This document shows positions 1 through 9,363 of a DNA stretch of 64,000 bases, piece after piece. Position 1 is the first letter of the stretch. The number at the start of each line of letters is the position of its first letter. The notes beneath the pieces were generated by a model. The model ran no database searches, was not told where the DNA came from, and saw nothing but the letters and a program-made list of their open reading frames with translations. The position numbers and the translations under genes are program-made. This DNA is from JANMDU01 sp043777675 (lineage in GTDB: Bacteria; Pseudomonadota; Gammaproteobacteria; Burkholderiales; Burkholderiaceae_C): contig JAYWHR010000003.1 in assembly GCA_043777675.1 (NCBI GenBank), positions 1 through 64,000 on the forward strand, read 5' to 3'.

Positions 1-26
1 TCTAGCCTCCATGCCACAAAGACTCC

Positions 27-533
27 TCAATGCCGCTGCGACGACAAAGCCTCATACGCTGCGCACTCTGCGTATGTCTGAGGCAGATGGCTAATCAGGT
101 CAAAAGTAGGTGTAGCCGGCATAAATACTGCGTGGAGTGCTTCTAAAACAATAGCATTGAGTCTGTCGTCAGCTTTGAAGCGGCTGATCCCGGTATAGGG
201 GATCTCGTGAGGTGGGAAAAGTGGCGAGGCATCCATGTCGTGTTGTAGATATTCTGTGCCCACCACCACATCACCCACCTCCACATGCGCTGCCACTGCG
301 CCAGCCACGCCAGTGAAGATGATGCGCTGGACTTTATAGCGCTCAATCAACATCGTGGCTGTCATCGCGGCAGCGACTTTGCCCACGCCCGCCAAAGTCA
401 AAATCACTGGCTTTTCATGAATCAAACCAAGCGATAGCCGGCGTGGAATATGCGTAATATGCTCTTTATTTGATAGCAATTGAAGAAGTCCGGCTTGTTC
501 TTCTGGCAGGGCGCTGATGATGGCAGTAGTCAT
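27..533 (-). pseudogene. mtnN: 5'-methylthioadenosine/S-adenosylhomocysteine nucleosidase, C-terminal part lost or frameshifted
   Basis: The N-terminal half is clearly an MTA/SAH nucleosidase, which hydrolyses MTA and SAH to adenine and a thioribose product. It shows ALPEEQ with the catalytic Glu near residue 10, GVGKVAAAMTA, IIFTGVAGA and the family motif LQHDMDASPLFP. The product stops at about 168 residues, whereas the family usually has 230-260, so the MEGAA segment and the catalytic Asp are missing. Just past the stop, another frame reads FVVAAALRSLCGMEA, which resembles the lost FVA..LR..L..VEMEGAA segment and suggests a frameshift. The last 45 or so residues run through dispersed-repeat copy 1. 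I chose the ATG at 533 because MTTAIISALPEEQ aligns with family starts; an upstream ATG at 566 is also possible. The gene runs to the window edge, so its full state is unseen. Confidence 0.72.
104..157 (-). repeat. Dispersed ~60-bp repeat, copy 1
   Basis: Read on the minus strand it has GCTAT, a spacer, AGCACTC, then CGCAGTATTTATGCCGGCTAC, close to the shared core. It lies inside the nucleosidase frame and encodes LEALHAVFMPAT, immediately before the point where homology to the family breaks down. Confidence 0.7.
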
Positions 534-601
534 AGCGAACAAGTGTATGCCGGGATACGTTTCCATCCAATACTTGCACCGTTTCCAGAGTTTTACATTT
601 A

Positions 602-621
602 TTAATCAATCGTTTGATTAA
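602..621. promoter_or_regulatory. Palindromic operator between mtnN and the TetR gene
   Basis: TTAATCAATCGTTTGATTAA is a 20-bp palindrome with one mismatched pair. It sits 20 bp upstream of the TetR-family start codon and between divergent genes. TetR regulators usually bind such sites to repress themselves and the adjacent efflux operon; that assignment is inferred from position. Confidence 0.7.
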
Positions 622-641
622 ATGAGCTATGATCGCACTCC

Positions 642-1358
642 ATGCCAAAAAACAATAACTCAATGACTGTTTCAGTAATATCGCAAGAACTGTCGAAAAG
701 CGTAGCTAGTGAGCCCAATCAATCACGTCAGTGCTTGCTGCATGCGGCGCTGCGCTGCTTTGCCGAGCATGGCTTTGTGAAAACCACGACCCGCATGATT
801 GCTGATGCGGCGCAGGCCAATGTGGCGGCGATTCGCTACTACTTCGGCGATAAGGCAGGTATTTATCGGGCTGCTTTCATTGAGCCGATGGGGCAGCCGC
901 AAGACGATATTGCGCTGTTTGACAGCCCCACGCTCACGCTGGAGCTCGCTTTGCAAGGCTTGTATTCAGGCTTTATTGAGCCGCTTAAAAAAGGTGAATT
1001 GGTGCAGCTTTGCACCAAATTACACATGCGCGAGATGGTCGAGCCCACGGGGCTGTGGCAGCAAGAGATTGACCACGGCATTGCGCCCTATCACCAAGCC
1101 TTGGTGAAGGTACTGTGCCGTCATCTACAGATCGCGCGTGAAGACGATGATGTGCATCGCTTGGCCATTTGCATCGTCGCGCAAGCGGTGTTTTTGTACA
1201 TGGGGCGAGAGGTGTTGCAAACGGTGCGGCCCCGCTTAGTGGATAGTCCAGAGGCGTTAGATGTGATGGGGCAGCGCCTTGTGTATTACGCGCAGGCGTT
1301 GGTCAATGCTGAACAACAACGTCGCCTCACAGCATCGACGGCCACGCTACCAACTTGA
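642..1358 (+). CDS. TetR family transcriptional regulator, CerR-type C-terminal domain
   Basis: This 238-residue protein has an N-terminal TetR helix-turn-helix at about residues 25-75 (CFAEHGFVKTTTRMIADAAQANVAAIRYYFGDK, quoted in part: TTTRMIADAAQANVAAIRYY). The C-terminal part, with VQLCTKLHMREMVEPTGLW and a long helical region, matches the CerR/DUF1956 ligand-binding domain found next to RND and ABC efflux genes. It lies directly upstream of the RND operon, so it probably represses that operon in response to a drug or metabolite. A second ATG at codon 8 is an alternative start. The palindrome at 602-621 is the likely operator. Confidence 0.88.
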   Translation: MPKNNNSMTVSVISQELSKSVASEPNQSRQCLLHAALRCFAEHGFVKTTTRMIADAAQANVAAIRYYFGDKAGIYRAAFIEPMGQPQDDIALFDSPTLTLELALQGLYSGFIEPLKKGELVQLCTKLHMREMVEPTGLWQQEIDHGIAPYHQALVKVLCRHLQIAREDDDVHRLAICIVAQAVFLYMGREVLQTVRPRLVDSPEALDVMGQRLVYYAQALVNAEQQRRLTASTATLPT

Positions 1359-1367
1359 AAGAAAAAC

Positions 1368-2837
1368 ATGAACTTGAGTTTGAAATTCAATCTGATCGCG
1401 CTTTGCCTGCCGCTGCTGGCAGCTTGCGGCAGTGCCGTGAAGATGCCCGATGCCGCCCAAGTGCAAAGCGATGCGCAGATTCGCGCAGCATCCGCTTGGC
1501 AGACACCGCTACCTCATAGCGGCAGCACAGCGCAACTCATCAACTGGTGGACGCAACTGGGGGACCCCGTGTTTGATGAGCTCATGCAAGCCGCGCAGGG
1601 CGGCAACGCCACGCTGGCCGCTGCACTGACCCGCATTGCGCAAGCGCGCACGGGCGTGGCGAGGGCCGATGATGCGCTCTCGCCCAATCTGAATCTGAAT
1701 GCGCAGGCCAGCCGAGGCGCACTAGCACCCAAGGCGCCGCCCGCCACATCACTTTCAGCTGGCTTGCAAGCTTCGTGGGAGCTCGATTTATGGGGCGGTA
1801 ACAATGCGACATTAAATGCCGCTCAGCTGCGCGCTCGCGGCGCAGAGCTGGGCTGGCATGAGGCGCGCGTGGCAGTGGCTGCTGAGATGGCCTCTGCTTA
1901 CACCGGCTACCGTTATTGCGAGAATTTACTCTCTTCGCTGGAGCGCGATGCCGCTTCGCGCGGCGAGACGGCGCGTTTGGCCGAGCTGACCGCTCGGGCT
2001 GGATTTTCTGCGCCAGCTACCGCGCAGCTCGCTCGCGCAAGCAGCTTTGATGCCGCCAACGCCGTCACGGCAACGCAGGCGCAGTGTGATGTTCAGGTGA
2101 AAGCGCTGGTGGCGCTTAGCGGCTTCTCTGAAGCAGATTTACGTGAAAAATTAAGGCAAAACAGGTCGATAGCCGGCAAGCTATCTGAGCAGAGTGCTCT
2201 GTTTTCTATAGCGAACTCCATCACGCAATTACCAGCACAATTGCTCACGCAGCGCCCGGATATTGCTGCCGCGCAGCTGGATGTGACGGCAGCTGCCATG
2301 GATATTCGCAGCTTTGACGCACGCCGCTACCCATCGCTCAGTTTGAATGGCAGCATTGGCGCTGGCAGCGCGCGGCAAATGGGCATGACGAGCGAAGGCA
2401 TCACTTGGAGCATCGGCCCTATCGCTCTGAGCCTGCCGCTCACCAACCAAGATGTGACGCGCAGCACCACTGAAGCTGCTGTCGTTGCTTACGACGCAGC
2501 GGTCATTACGCTGCAAGCCAAAGCGCGGCAAGCCGTCAGCGAAGTAGAGACCTCTCTGGTCAATCTCAATGCCGCCCAATTGCGCGGCACGCAAACCCAA
2601 GCAGCAGCAGCCGGCTACGCCGCATCGCTGGCCGCCACGCAATCGCGCTACCGTGCAGGCTTGGCTAGCCTTGTTGAGCTCGAAGACTCACGCCGTACAG
2701 CGCTCTTTGCTGAGCAAAACCAGCTCGCTGTCGAGCGCGAGCGCATCGCAGCTTGGATCGCGCTGTATCGCGCCACGGGCGGTGGCTGGACAGCCGACAC
2801 AGCTGTGAATACGCGCTTGAATACGCCCGCAAAGTAA
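1368..2837 (+). CDS. RND efflux outer-membrane factor lipoprotein (NodT/OprM type)
   Basis: Outer-membrane channel of a tripartite efflux pump. The N-terminus is a lipoprotein signal with lipobox LLAAC (Cys20), so the mature protein should be lipid-anchored. Two TolC-type repeats rich in Ala, Leu and Gln follow, with the family motif PAQLLTQRPDIAAAQLD near residue 290. Length (489 residues) is normal. Residues about 263-283 (RSIAGKLSEQSALFSIA) are encoded by a diverged antisense copy of the dispersed repeat, at a variable linker just before the PAQLL motif. First structural gene of the efflux operon, 9 bp after the regulator and 40 bp before the adaptor start. Confidence 0.9.
   Translation: MNLSLKFNLIALCLPLLAACGSAVKMPDAAQVQSDAQIRAASAWQTPLPHSGSTAQLINWWTQLGDPVFDELMQAAQGGNATLAAALTRIAQARTGVARADDALSPNLNLNAQASRGALAPKAPPATSLSAGLQASWELDLWGGNNATLNAAQLRARGAELGWHEARVAVAAEMASAYTGYRYCENLLSSLERDAASRGETARLAELTARAGFSAPATAQLARASSFDAANAVTATQAQCDVQVKALVALSGFSEADLREKLRQNRSIAGKLSEQSALFSIANSITQLPAQLLTQRPDIAAAQLDVTAAAMDIRSFDARRYPSLSLNGSIGAGSARQMGMTSEGITWSIGPIALSLPLTNQDVTRSTTEAAVVAYDAAVITLQAKARQAVSEVETSLVNLNAAQLRGTQTQAAAAGYAASLAATQSRYRAGLASLVELEDSRRTALFAEQNQLAVERERIAAWIALYRATGGGWTADTAVNTRLNTPAK
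2154..2213 (-). repeat. Dispersed ~60-bp repeat, copy 2 (diverged, inside efflux gene)
   Basis: On the minus strand it reads GCTATAGAAAACAGAGCACT, then CTGCTCAGATAGCTTGCCGGCTATC. That is the shared core with several substitutions. It is translated in antisense as IAGKLSEQSALFSIA within the outer-membrane factor. Confidence 0.6.
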
Positions 2838-2877
2838 ATCGATGAAACTGCAAAACAACCACCGACGGACTCACATC

Positions 2878-3993
2878 ATGACTTTTCCTCAAAAACCACT
2901 AGCTCTTGTTTTGATAGCATTCGGCGCAATATCTTTGCCGGCTATCGGCCTTTATTCGTCTCAATCTCAGGCCCAGAGTACACCACCTGCCGCAGCTGCA
3001 TCTGCCGCACCCAAAGCCGCACTCACCGTGAGCAGCGTGAGCCCAGCCAGTGGCGCCATGGCGCTCAAGCTCGGCGCAAACGGTACCGTGACCGCATGGC
3101 AAGAAGCCAGCATTGGCTCGGAAGTCAATGGTCTGCGCTTGCTGGAAGTGCGCGTGAATGTGGGTGATGTGGTTCGCAAAGGCCAGGTGCTCGCTCGCTT
3201 CTCAGCTGAGACGGTGCAGGCCGATTTGCTACAAGCCAAGGCAAGCCAGGCAGAAGCGCAAGCCTCTGTGGCTGCAGCCAGTGCGGATGTGCTGCGCGCT
3301 GCACCGCTCAAAGATACCGGCGCACTCTCTGCGCAGCAAATTGCGCAGTTCAACACCCTAGAGGCCACAGCCAAAGCCCGCGTGGAAGCGGCCAAAGCTT
3401 TGGTGACGGCAGCGCAAGTGCGTGCCAATCAAGCCGTGCTTACCGCGCCCGATAACGGCATCATCTCCGCCCGCAATGCCACTGTAGGCGCGGTGGTGGG
3501 CGCAGGCGCTGAGCTATTTCGCATGGTGCGCCAAGGACGCTTGGAGTGGCGTGCCGAAGTCACCAGCAGCGAGATTGCCAAAATCAAGCCCGGCACAGTA
3601 GTCAACGTCACTGCGGCCAGTGGGGCCGTGGTCAGCGGTAAGGTACGGATCATTGCGCCCACCGTGGATGCCGTGACGCGCAATGCACTCGTGTATGTGG
3701 ATATTCCGCAGCACCCTGATATCAAAGCGGGCATGTATGCCAAAGGAGATTTCGATCTCGGGCAGCAAACAGCGCTCACCTTGCCGCAGCAGGCTCTTGT
3801 GCTGCGCGATGGCTTTACCTTTGCCATGCGTATTGAGCCCAGCAACAAAGTCGCATCGGTGAAACTGCAAACCGGTAAACGCAGCGGTGATGCGGTGGAA
3901 ATTCTGTCGGGCGCTAAATCTGGCGAGCGCTTCGTAGCCTCTGGCGCAGCATTTTTGGCCGATGGTGACACCGTGCGCGTGGTCGCGAAGTAA
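2878..3993 (+). CDS. RND efflux periplasmic adaptor (membrane fusion protein, HlyD/MexA type)
   Basis: Periplasmic adaptor that bridges the inner-membrane pump and the outer-membrane channel. From the ATG at 2878 it is 371 residues with a signal peptide (LALVLIAFGAISLPAIGL, then SQAQS), a lipoyl half-motif (VNVGDVVRKGQVLARF), a helical hairpin, a second lipoyl half (VLTAPDNGIISARNATVGAVV) and a beta-barrel. A further in-frame ATG lies 36 bp upstream at 2842, but the signal peptide fits best from 2878. The hydrophobic core of the signal peptide is encoded by a dispersed-repeat copy. Lies between the channel and pump genes. Confidence 0.88.
   Translation: MTFPQKPLALVLIAFGAISLPAIGLYSSQSQAQSTPPAAAASAAPKAALTVSSVSPASGAMALKLGANGTVTAWQEASIGSEVNGLRLLEVRVNVGDVVRKGQVLARFSAETVQADLLQAKASQAEAQASVAAASADVLRAAPLKDTGALSAQQIAQFNTLEATAKARVEAAKALVTAAQVRANQAVLTAPDNGIISARNATVGAVVGAGAELFRMVRQGRLEWRAEVTSSEIAKIKPGTVVNVTAASGAVVSGKVRIIAPTVDAVTRNALVYVDIPQHPDIKAGMYAKGDFDLGQQTALTLPQQALVLRDGFTFAMRIEPSNKVASVKLQTGKRSGDAVEILSGAKSGERFVASGAAFLADGDTVRVVAK
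2901..2955 (+). repeat. Dispersed ~60-bp repeat, copy 3 (encodes a signal-peptide core)
   Basis: Reads TTGATAGCATTCGGCGCAAT then ATCTTTGCCGGCTATCGGCC, matching the shared core. It is translated in frame as LIAFGAISLPAIG, the hydrophobic segment of the adaptor's signal peptide. Confidence 0.75.
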
Positions 3994-4024
3994 CGCTGTC
4001 AAGCCAATCAAAGAAGGACAAACC

Positions 4025-7000
4025 ATGAACGTTTCCGCTTGGTGCATACGCAACCCGATTGCCGCCATCATGTTTTTTGTGATGCTGTGCTTTGCCGGCA
4101 TCTTGGGCTACCAAAACATGAAGGTGCAAAACTTTCCTGATTTAGATGTGCCCAACATCATCATCAGCGCCAGCTTAATCGGCGGCTCACCCGCGCAGCT
4201 GGAGACCGAGGTCGCTCGCAAAATCGAGAATGCGATTGCCGGCTTGGCGGGTCTGAAAAATATCTACACCAAAGTGCAAGATGGCATGGTCACGATCACG
4301 GCTGAATTCCGTATCGAAAAATCCACCCAAGAAGCGCTGGACGAGACGCGCTCGGCAGTCAGCCAAGTGCGTGCCGATTTGCCGGCTGATTTACGTGATC
4401 CGATTGTGAGCAAAGTCAATATTTCTGGTGGCGCGGTGCTGGCCTACACCATTCGCATTCCATCGATGGATGACGAAGCACTGTCTTGGTTTGTCGACGA
4501 CACGCTCACGCGCCGGCTGCTGGCGGTTCCCGGTGTAGGCTCGGTCACGCGCGTGGGCGGGGTGAATCGCGAAGTACGCATCACGCTCGATGCGGGCAAG
4601 ATGCAATCGCTGGGCATCAGCGCTGCCACTGTGTCGCGCCAGTTGCGCGACGTGCAAATGGAGACGGCCGGTGGCCGTACTAATTTGGGTACAAGCGAGC
4701 AGCCTGTGCGTACTTTAGCCACGGTGAAGTCGGCAGCGGAAATTGCAGCGATTGAGCTGGCTGTTGGCGCTAATGGTCAAAAGATTCGCTTAGACCAAAT
4801 TGCGACCGTGCAAGACACGATCTCCGAGCCGCGCTCCAGTGCCTTGCTCAATGGCGTACCCGTGGTGGGCTTTGAAATATCCCGCAGCAAAGGCGCCAGC
4901 GAAGTGGATGCGGGCCGAGGCGTGCGCAAAGTTTTGGAAGAAATCAAGCTGGCGCGGCCAGATATGCAGCTCACCGAAGCGTTTGACTTTGTCACGCCCG
5001 TGGAAGAGGAGTATTCCGCATCGTTGGTTTTGTTAGCTGAAGGCGCGGCGCTGGCGGTGCTGGTGGTGTTGCTTTTCTTGCGCGATTGGCGCGCTACCTT
5101 TGTCTCCGCTGTGGCGCTGCCATTGTCAGTGATTCCTGCCTTTATCGGTATGAATTATTTGGGTTTTTCTATCAACGTCGTCACATTGTTGGCGCTCTCC
5201 TTGGTGATTGGCATCTTGGTGGACGATGCGATTGTGGAGGTAGAAAACATCGTGCGCCACCTGCGTATGGGCAAAACGCCTTATCAAGCGGCGATGGAGG
5301 CGGCCGATGAGATTGGCGTGGCGGTGATTGCGATCACGTTTACTTTGATTGCCGTGTTTTTACCCACTGCTTTCATGAGCGGCATTGTGGGCAAATTCTT
5401 TAAGCAATTCGGTTGGACGGCAGCACTTGCTGTTTTTGCGTCTCTCGTGGTGGCGCGAATGCTCACGCCGATGATGGCGGCTTATATTTTGAAACCGATT
5501 CCTGCAGGCCATGAAGTGAAAGATGGCGCTTTGATGCAATGGTACATGCGCACCAGTCGCTGGTGTTTGAAGCATCGCTGGGTCACCGTAATCGCAGCTT
5601 TTGCATTTTTTGTGGGTTCGCTGTTTTTGATTCCACTGTTGCCCACGGGCTTCATTCCGCCCGATGACAACTCGCAAACGCAGGTCAATTTGGAGCTGCC
5701 ACCCGGCACGAAATTGGCTGAGACGCAAGTGGCTGCTGAAGCTGCTCGGTTGTTGCTCACGAAAGTGGAGCATGTGAAATCGGTGTACACCACGATTGGC
5801 GGCGGTTCAGCGGGCACAGATCCGTTTGCGCCCGGTGGCGCAGCAGAAGCGCGCAAAGCCACGCTCACCGTCATCTTGGCCGAGCGCGGCACGCGCCCGC
5901 GCAAGCAAGGCATTGAAAACAATATTCGTAAAGCATTGGAAGCCTTGCCCGGCGTACGCAGCAAAGTGGGTCTGGGCGGTTCGGGGGAGAAATACATTCT
6001 TGCACTGCAAGGCGATGATCCGCTGGCCTTGGCTGCTGGTGCTGCGGCTGTAGAACGCGACCTGCGCACGATCCCTGGGCTGGGCTCGGTAGCATCCAGC
6101 GCATCTCTGGTGCGCCCTGAGTTGACCGTGCGGCCAGACTTTGCGCGCATGGCGGATATGGGCGTGACTAGCGCCGCCATTGGCGAGACGCTACGGATTG
6201 CCACCGTGGGCGACTACGACGCATCGCTACCTAAACTTAATTTGGCACAGCGCCAGATCCCCATCGTCGTGCGCTTATCTGATGATGCGCGAGACGACAT
6301 CGGCTCACTGGAGCGCCTCATGGTGCCCGGCGCACGAGGGCCTGTGATGCTCAGTCAAGTAGCAACCATTGAACTGGCCGGTGGCCCGGCTGTGATTGAT
6401 CGCTTTAACCGCGCGCGCAATGTGCAGTTCGAAGTCGAGCTCTCGGGCTTGCCGCTGGGCGATGTGACTGCAGCGGTGAACAAACTGCCTGCGATTCAAA
6501 ATCTACCCGCAGGCGTGAAGCAAGTGGTGATTGGCGATGCAGAAGTGATGGGAGAGCTCTTTGCCAGCTTCGGCTTGGCCATGCTGACTGCTGTGCTGTG
6601 CATCTACATCGTGCTCGTGCTGCTCTTCAAAGATTTTCTGCATCCGATGACGATTCTTGTTGCGCTGCCACTCTCGCTCGGCGGCGCGTTTGTAGCGCTG
6701 CTCGTTGCGGACAAGAGCTTTTCGATGCCCTCACTTATTGGCCTGATCATGCTAATGGGCGTGGCCACGAAGAATTCGATTTTGCTGGTGGAATACGCGA
6801 TTGAAGCGCGACGCGGCAAACCAGCGACTGAGACGCAGCCAGCGCAAGCGCCAATGAGCCGTACCGAAGCCCTGCTCGATGCCTGCCACAAGCGCGTGCG
6901 CCCGATTGTGATGACCACGATTGCCATGGGCGCAGGCATGACACCGATTGCCATGAGTTGGGGCGCTGCTGACGGCAGCTTCCGCTCGCCCATGGGCGTG

Positions 7001-7165
7001 GCCGTGATCGGCGGGCTGATGACCAGCACTTTGCTCTCGCTCCTAGTGATTCCTGCGGTCTATACCTTCGTGGATGATTTCAAAGAAGGCATGGCAGGCG
7101 AATGGTGGCGCAAGCTCAGGGCAAAATTTTCTCGCAAAAGCAGGCCGCTTCAAGCGCCCCGTTGA
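4025..7165 (+). CDS. RND multidrug efflux permease (HAE1 family)
   Basis: Inner-membrane proton/drug antiporter of 1,046 residues, the normal length. It starts at ATG 4025 behind AAGAAGGA, after the adaptor gene ends. The first membrane helix is NPIAAIMFFVMLCFAGILGY. The proton-relay residues are present: the Asp pair in TM4 (ILVDDAIVEVEN) and the Lys in TM10 (GVATKNSILLVEYA). Two large periplasmic loops and twelve membrane segments are evident. With the preceding two genes and the TetR gene it forms a complete tripartite pump operon. The substrate cannot be read from the sequence. Confidence 0.95.
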   Translation: MNVSAWCIRNPIAAIMFFVMLCFAGILGYQNMKVQNFPDLDVPNIIISASLIGGSPAQLETEVARKIENAIAGLAGLKNIYTKVQDGMVTITAEFRIEKSTQEALDETRSAVSQVRADLPADLRDPIVSKVNISGGAVLAYTIRIPSMDDEALSWFVDDTLTRRLLAVPGVGSVTRVGGVNREVRITLDAGKMQSLGISAATVSRQLRDVQMETAGGRTNLGTSEQPVRTLATVKSAAEIAAIELAVGANGQKIRLDQIATVQDTISEPRSSALLNGVPVVGFEISRSKGASEVDAGRGVRKVLEEIKLARPDMQLTEAFDFVTPVEEEYSASLVLLAEGAALAVLVVLLFLRDWRATFVSAVALPLSVIPAFIGMNYLGFSINVVTLLALSLVIGILVDDAIVEVENIVRHLRMGKTPYQAAMEAADEIGVAVIAITFTLIAVFLPTAFMSGIVGKFFKQFGWTAALAVFASLVVARMLTPMMAAYILKPIPAGHEVKDGALMQWYMRTSRWCLKHRWVTVIAAFAFFVGSLFLIPLLPTGFIPPDDNSQTQVNLELPPGTKLAETQVAAEAARLLLTKVEHVKSVYTTIGGGSAGTDPFAPGGAAEARKATLTVILAERGTRPRKQGIENNIRKALEALPGVRSKVGLGGSGEKYILALQGDDPLALAAGAAAVERDLRTIPGLGSVASSASLVRPELTVRPDFARMADMGVTSAAIGETLRIATVGDYDASLPKLNLAQRQIPIVVRLSDDARDDIGSLERLMVPGARGPVMLSQVATIELAGGPAVIDRFNRARNVQFEVELSGLPLGDVTAAVNKLPAIQNLPAGVKQVVIGDAEVMGELFASFGLAMLTAVLCIYIVLVLLFKDFLHPMTILVALPLSLGGAFVALLVADKSFSMPSLIGLIMLMGVATKNSILLVEYAIEARRGKPATETQPAQAPMSRTEALLDACHKRVRPIVMTTIAMGAGMTPIAMSWGAADGSFRSPMGVAVIGGLMTSTLLSLLVIPAVYTFVDDFKEGMAGEWWRKLRAKFSRKSRPLQAPR

Positions 7166-7175
7166 GCAGCCTAAC

Positions 7176-7201
7176 GCGCGGTTTAAATGCGCAAACCGTG
7201 C
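7176..7201. terminator. Possible hairpin between convergent efflux and glycosidase genes
   Basis: GCGCGGTTT and AAACCGTGC form a 9-bp stem with one G-U pair around an 8-nt loop in the 41-bp gap between convergent genes. There is no clear T-run on either side, so intrinsic termination is only possible. Confidence 0.3.
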
Positions 7202-7206
7202 GCAGA

Positions 7207-9363
7207 TCAAAACATCAGGTTGCGAGTGATGGGATCTCGATGTGTCGGCAAAGCATTCGAGGGCGCATCAGCTAAGTCCACCCGATGGCCTTGGCGCACA
7301 AACAGCGGGAAGCTTCGCATATCAACCGCGACATCCATCCAACAACCTTCACCCACGCTTTGTCCATTGTAAAAATCAAACCACTGCTGGCCCTGCGGCA
7401 GCTCTGGTAAATACAAGCGGCGCGAGCTTGCATCTTGCTCAACAACAGGAGCAACCAGCAAGGCCTCGCCAAGCATGAATTCATCACTGTCGGCTAAGCA
7501 TTGCAGATCATCGGGGAAGTTGTAAAACGTGGGGCGGATGATCGGAGCATGTTGCTCTGATGCCTGCTCAAAACATTGCCACAGATAAGGCATGAGCCGA
7601 TAACGCAGCGCTATCGCTTCGCGCACTGCATCGGTCACTTCCGCATGCATCCACGGCACATTGCTCACATTCCCAGTTTTCCAAGAATTCATCACCATGC
7701 GCGGATTGAGGCTACACGCTTGTACCCAGCGCAGAAACAACTGTGCATCAGGCACTGGGCCGTAAAAGCCGCCCACATCGTGGCCAATATTGAACATGCC
7801 CGACAAGCTCATTTGCAGGCCCGTGCGGATGTTCCATTTGAGCGTCTGCCAGCTCGTGGTGTTGTCGCCCGACCAAGTTTGCGCGTAGCGCTGAATGCCG
7901 GGCGGGCCTGCGCGGGTGACGGTGAAAGCGCTGCTGGCATCACCTGTTTCTTTGCTGGCCGCCAACTGCGCTTCAAATGTTGCACGGGTCATCAGCAAGG
8001 CATGCAAAGGGCGGCTGCGGTGAATCGGCAGCTTCAAGCCCCAAGCTTCGCTGTAAGCATCTTCGGCCGCAATCGCGTATTCGTTGTTATCGTTCCAGCC
8101 CACCTCAATGCCTTGATCGAGTATTTGCGCCTTCAGCTGGCTTTGCCACCACGCTACAGCCGCTGGGCGCGTGAAATCCAAATGCGAGCCTTGCCCATCC
8201 CAATACGGCTCCACCACGGGCTGCTTATTACCACCATGCGAGACAAATGCCTGCGCTAATGCCAGTTGCTCATAAGCCGGGTGATCATCAAGCAAGCAGG
8301 GTTTGAGATTGGCCACCAAGCGCATGCCCGCCGCATGAAACTTCGCATTCACTGCTTTGGGATCGGGGAATTTGCTGCGGTTCCAAGTGAACACATAGCG
8401 CTGCTTGCCTCGGCTGGAATAGCCCGAGCCATAGTGAAACGCTGAGATGGGCATTCGATGCTCGGCGCATTGATCAATGAAGCGGCTGAGCTGCTCTTGC
8501 GCATCGGGCGCATCGGCCAAGCCCATCGCAGTTTGCGCGTAGCCCAGCGTCCAGCGCGGGGGAAGGTGCGTGCCGCCAATAAGTTGCACGAATTGCGAGA
8601 TCACCTCAGCGGGCGTGTTGCCCACCATGAAGTAATAGTCCAGATCGCCATCGTCGATCTCGGTGCTGCGGAAGATGCCGTGGTAATTGTCGTGCTCACA
8701 GCCGAGATCGAAAGTGCAAGCGGCGAGCGTGTCGTAATAAATGCCTGTCCACAGACCCTCGGTGGTTCGCGTGATCAGGAAAGGCCAATGTTTGTAGAGC
8801 GGATCGCCATGCTGCGGATCATAGCCAATCGAATCGAGGCCGTGGCAGCGCAGGCGGCGGCCGTGCAGATTGAGTGCACCGGTCTTGTCGCCCAAGCCAA
8901 AATAATGCTCGCGGGGATCGCGCGTGACGCAGTGTTGGATCTTGCCAGTGCGCTGCTCGTGCAACCAAGCCGACGTGTTGCGCTCGCTCATCCATACTTG
9001 GGCACTCTTTGGGCAGCTCCATTCCAAGCGCAGTGTCGCTCCCGTACCTGCATGCATGCGCACACGCAGGCGCGTGGTCTCCAGCGTATCCGCGCCTTGC
9101 ATGAGCTTTGGCCGTGAAAACCCAGCCAAACTTGCCCGCTCGCGCCCTTGTACGGGCACATCAGCAGTTGCGTTTGACGTGCAAGGCGCAATGGCCCAAG
9201 TGCGTGGCTCGCGAAAACCGCTGTGCGGCTGCCAACTCACGCGAGCCATCGTCTGCGAGAGGAAGGTCAGTTGGAGCTGGCCTTGGCCGGCAAGGGGCGC
9301 AATCGCATCGTGTTGATCAGAGCCAGGGTGCTGTCGCCAGCCAGTGCTTTGCAGCGGGCTCAT
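7207..9363 (-). CDS. Glycoside hydrolase family 31 (alpha-glucosidase/alpha-xylosidase-like)
   Basis: A 718-residue GH31 enzyme, a retaining exo-acting alpha-glycosidase. The catalytic nucleophile is the Asp of WNDNNEY (about residue 425) and the acid/base is the Asp of WSGDNTTSW (about 500). They are followed by the family signature NIGHDVGGF. There is no signal peptide, so it probably acts in the cytoplasm on sugar brought in by the adjacent ABC importer. Its ATG overlaps the stop of the ATPase gene (ATGA), implying translational coupling. It is the last gene of the sugar operon. Whether it prefers glucosides, xylosides or another sugar is not decided by these motifs. Confidence 0.9.
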   Translation of the reverse strand: MSPLQSTGWRQHPGSDQHDAIAPLAGQGQLQLTFLSQTMARVSWQPHSGFREPRTWAIAPCTSNATADVPVQGRERASLAGFSRPKLMQGADTLETTRLRVRMHAGTGATLRLEWSCPKSAQVWMSERNTSAWLHEQRTGKIQHCVTRDPREHYFGLGDKTGALNLHGRRLRCHGLDSIGYDPQHGDPLYKHWPFLITRTTEGLWTGIYYDTLAACTFDLGCEHDNYHGIFRSTEIDDGDLDYYFMVGNTPAEVISQFVQLIGGTHLPPRWTLGYAQTAMGLADAPDAQEQLSRFIDQCAEHRMPISAFHYGSGYSSRGKQRYVFTWNRSKFPDPKAVNAKFHAAGMRLVANLKPCLLDDHPAYEQLALAQAFVSHGGNKQPVVEPYWDGQGSHLDFTRPAAVAWWQSQLKAQILDQGIEVGWNDNNEYAIAAEDAYSEAWGLKLPIHRSRPLHALLMTRATFEAQLAASKETGDASSAFTVTRAGPPGIQRYAQTWSGDNTTSWQTLKWNIRTGLQMSLSGMFNIGHDVGGFYGPVPDAQLFLRWVQACSLNPRMVMNSWKTGNVSNVPWMHAEVTDAVREAIALRYRLMPYLWQCFEQASEQHAPIIRPTFYNFPDDLQCLADSDEFMLGEALLVAPVVEQDASSRRLYLPELPQGQQWFDFYNGQSVGEGCWMDVAVDMRSFPLFVRQGHRVDLADAPSNALPTHRDPITRNLMF

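Noticed and set aside
5482..6204. Long minus-strand frame inside the RND pump gene
   Set aside because: An antisense shadow of a gene with clear homology; no ribosome site or domain.
7576..8259. Plus-strand frame of 227 codons inside the GH31 gene
   Set aside because: An antisense frame over conserved GH31 catalytic regions; composition is that of a shadow.
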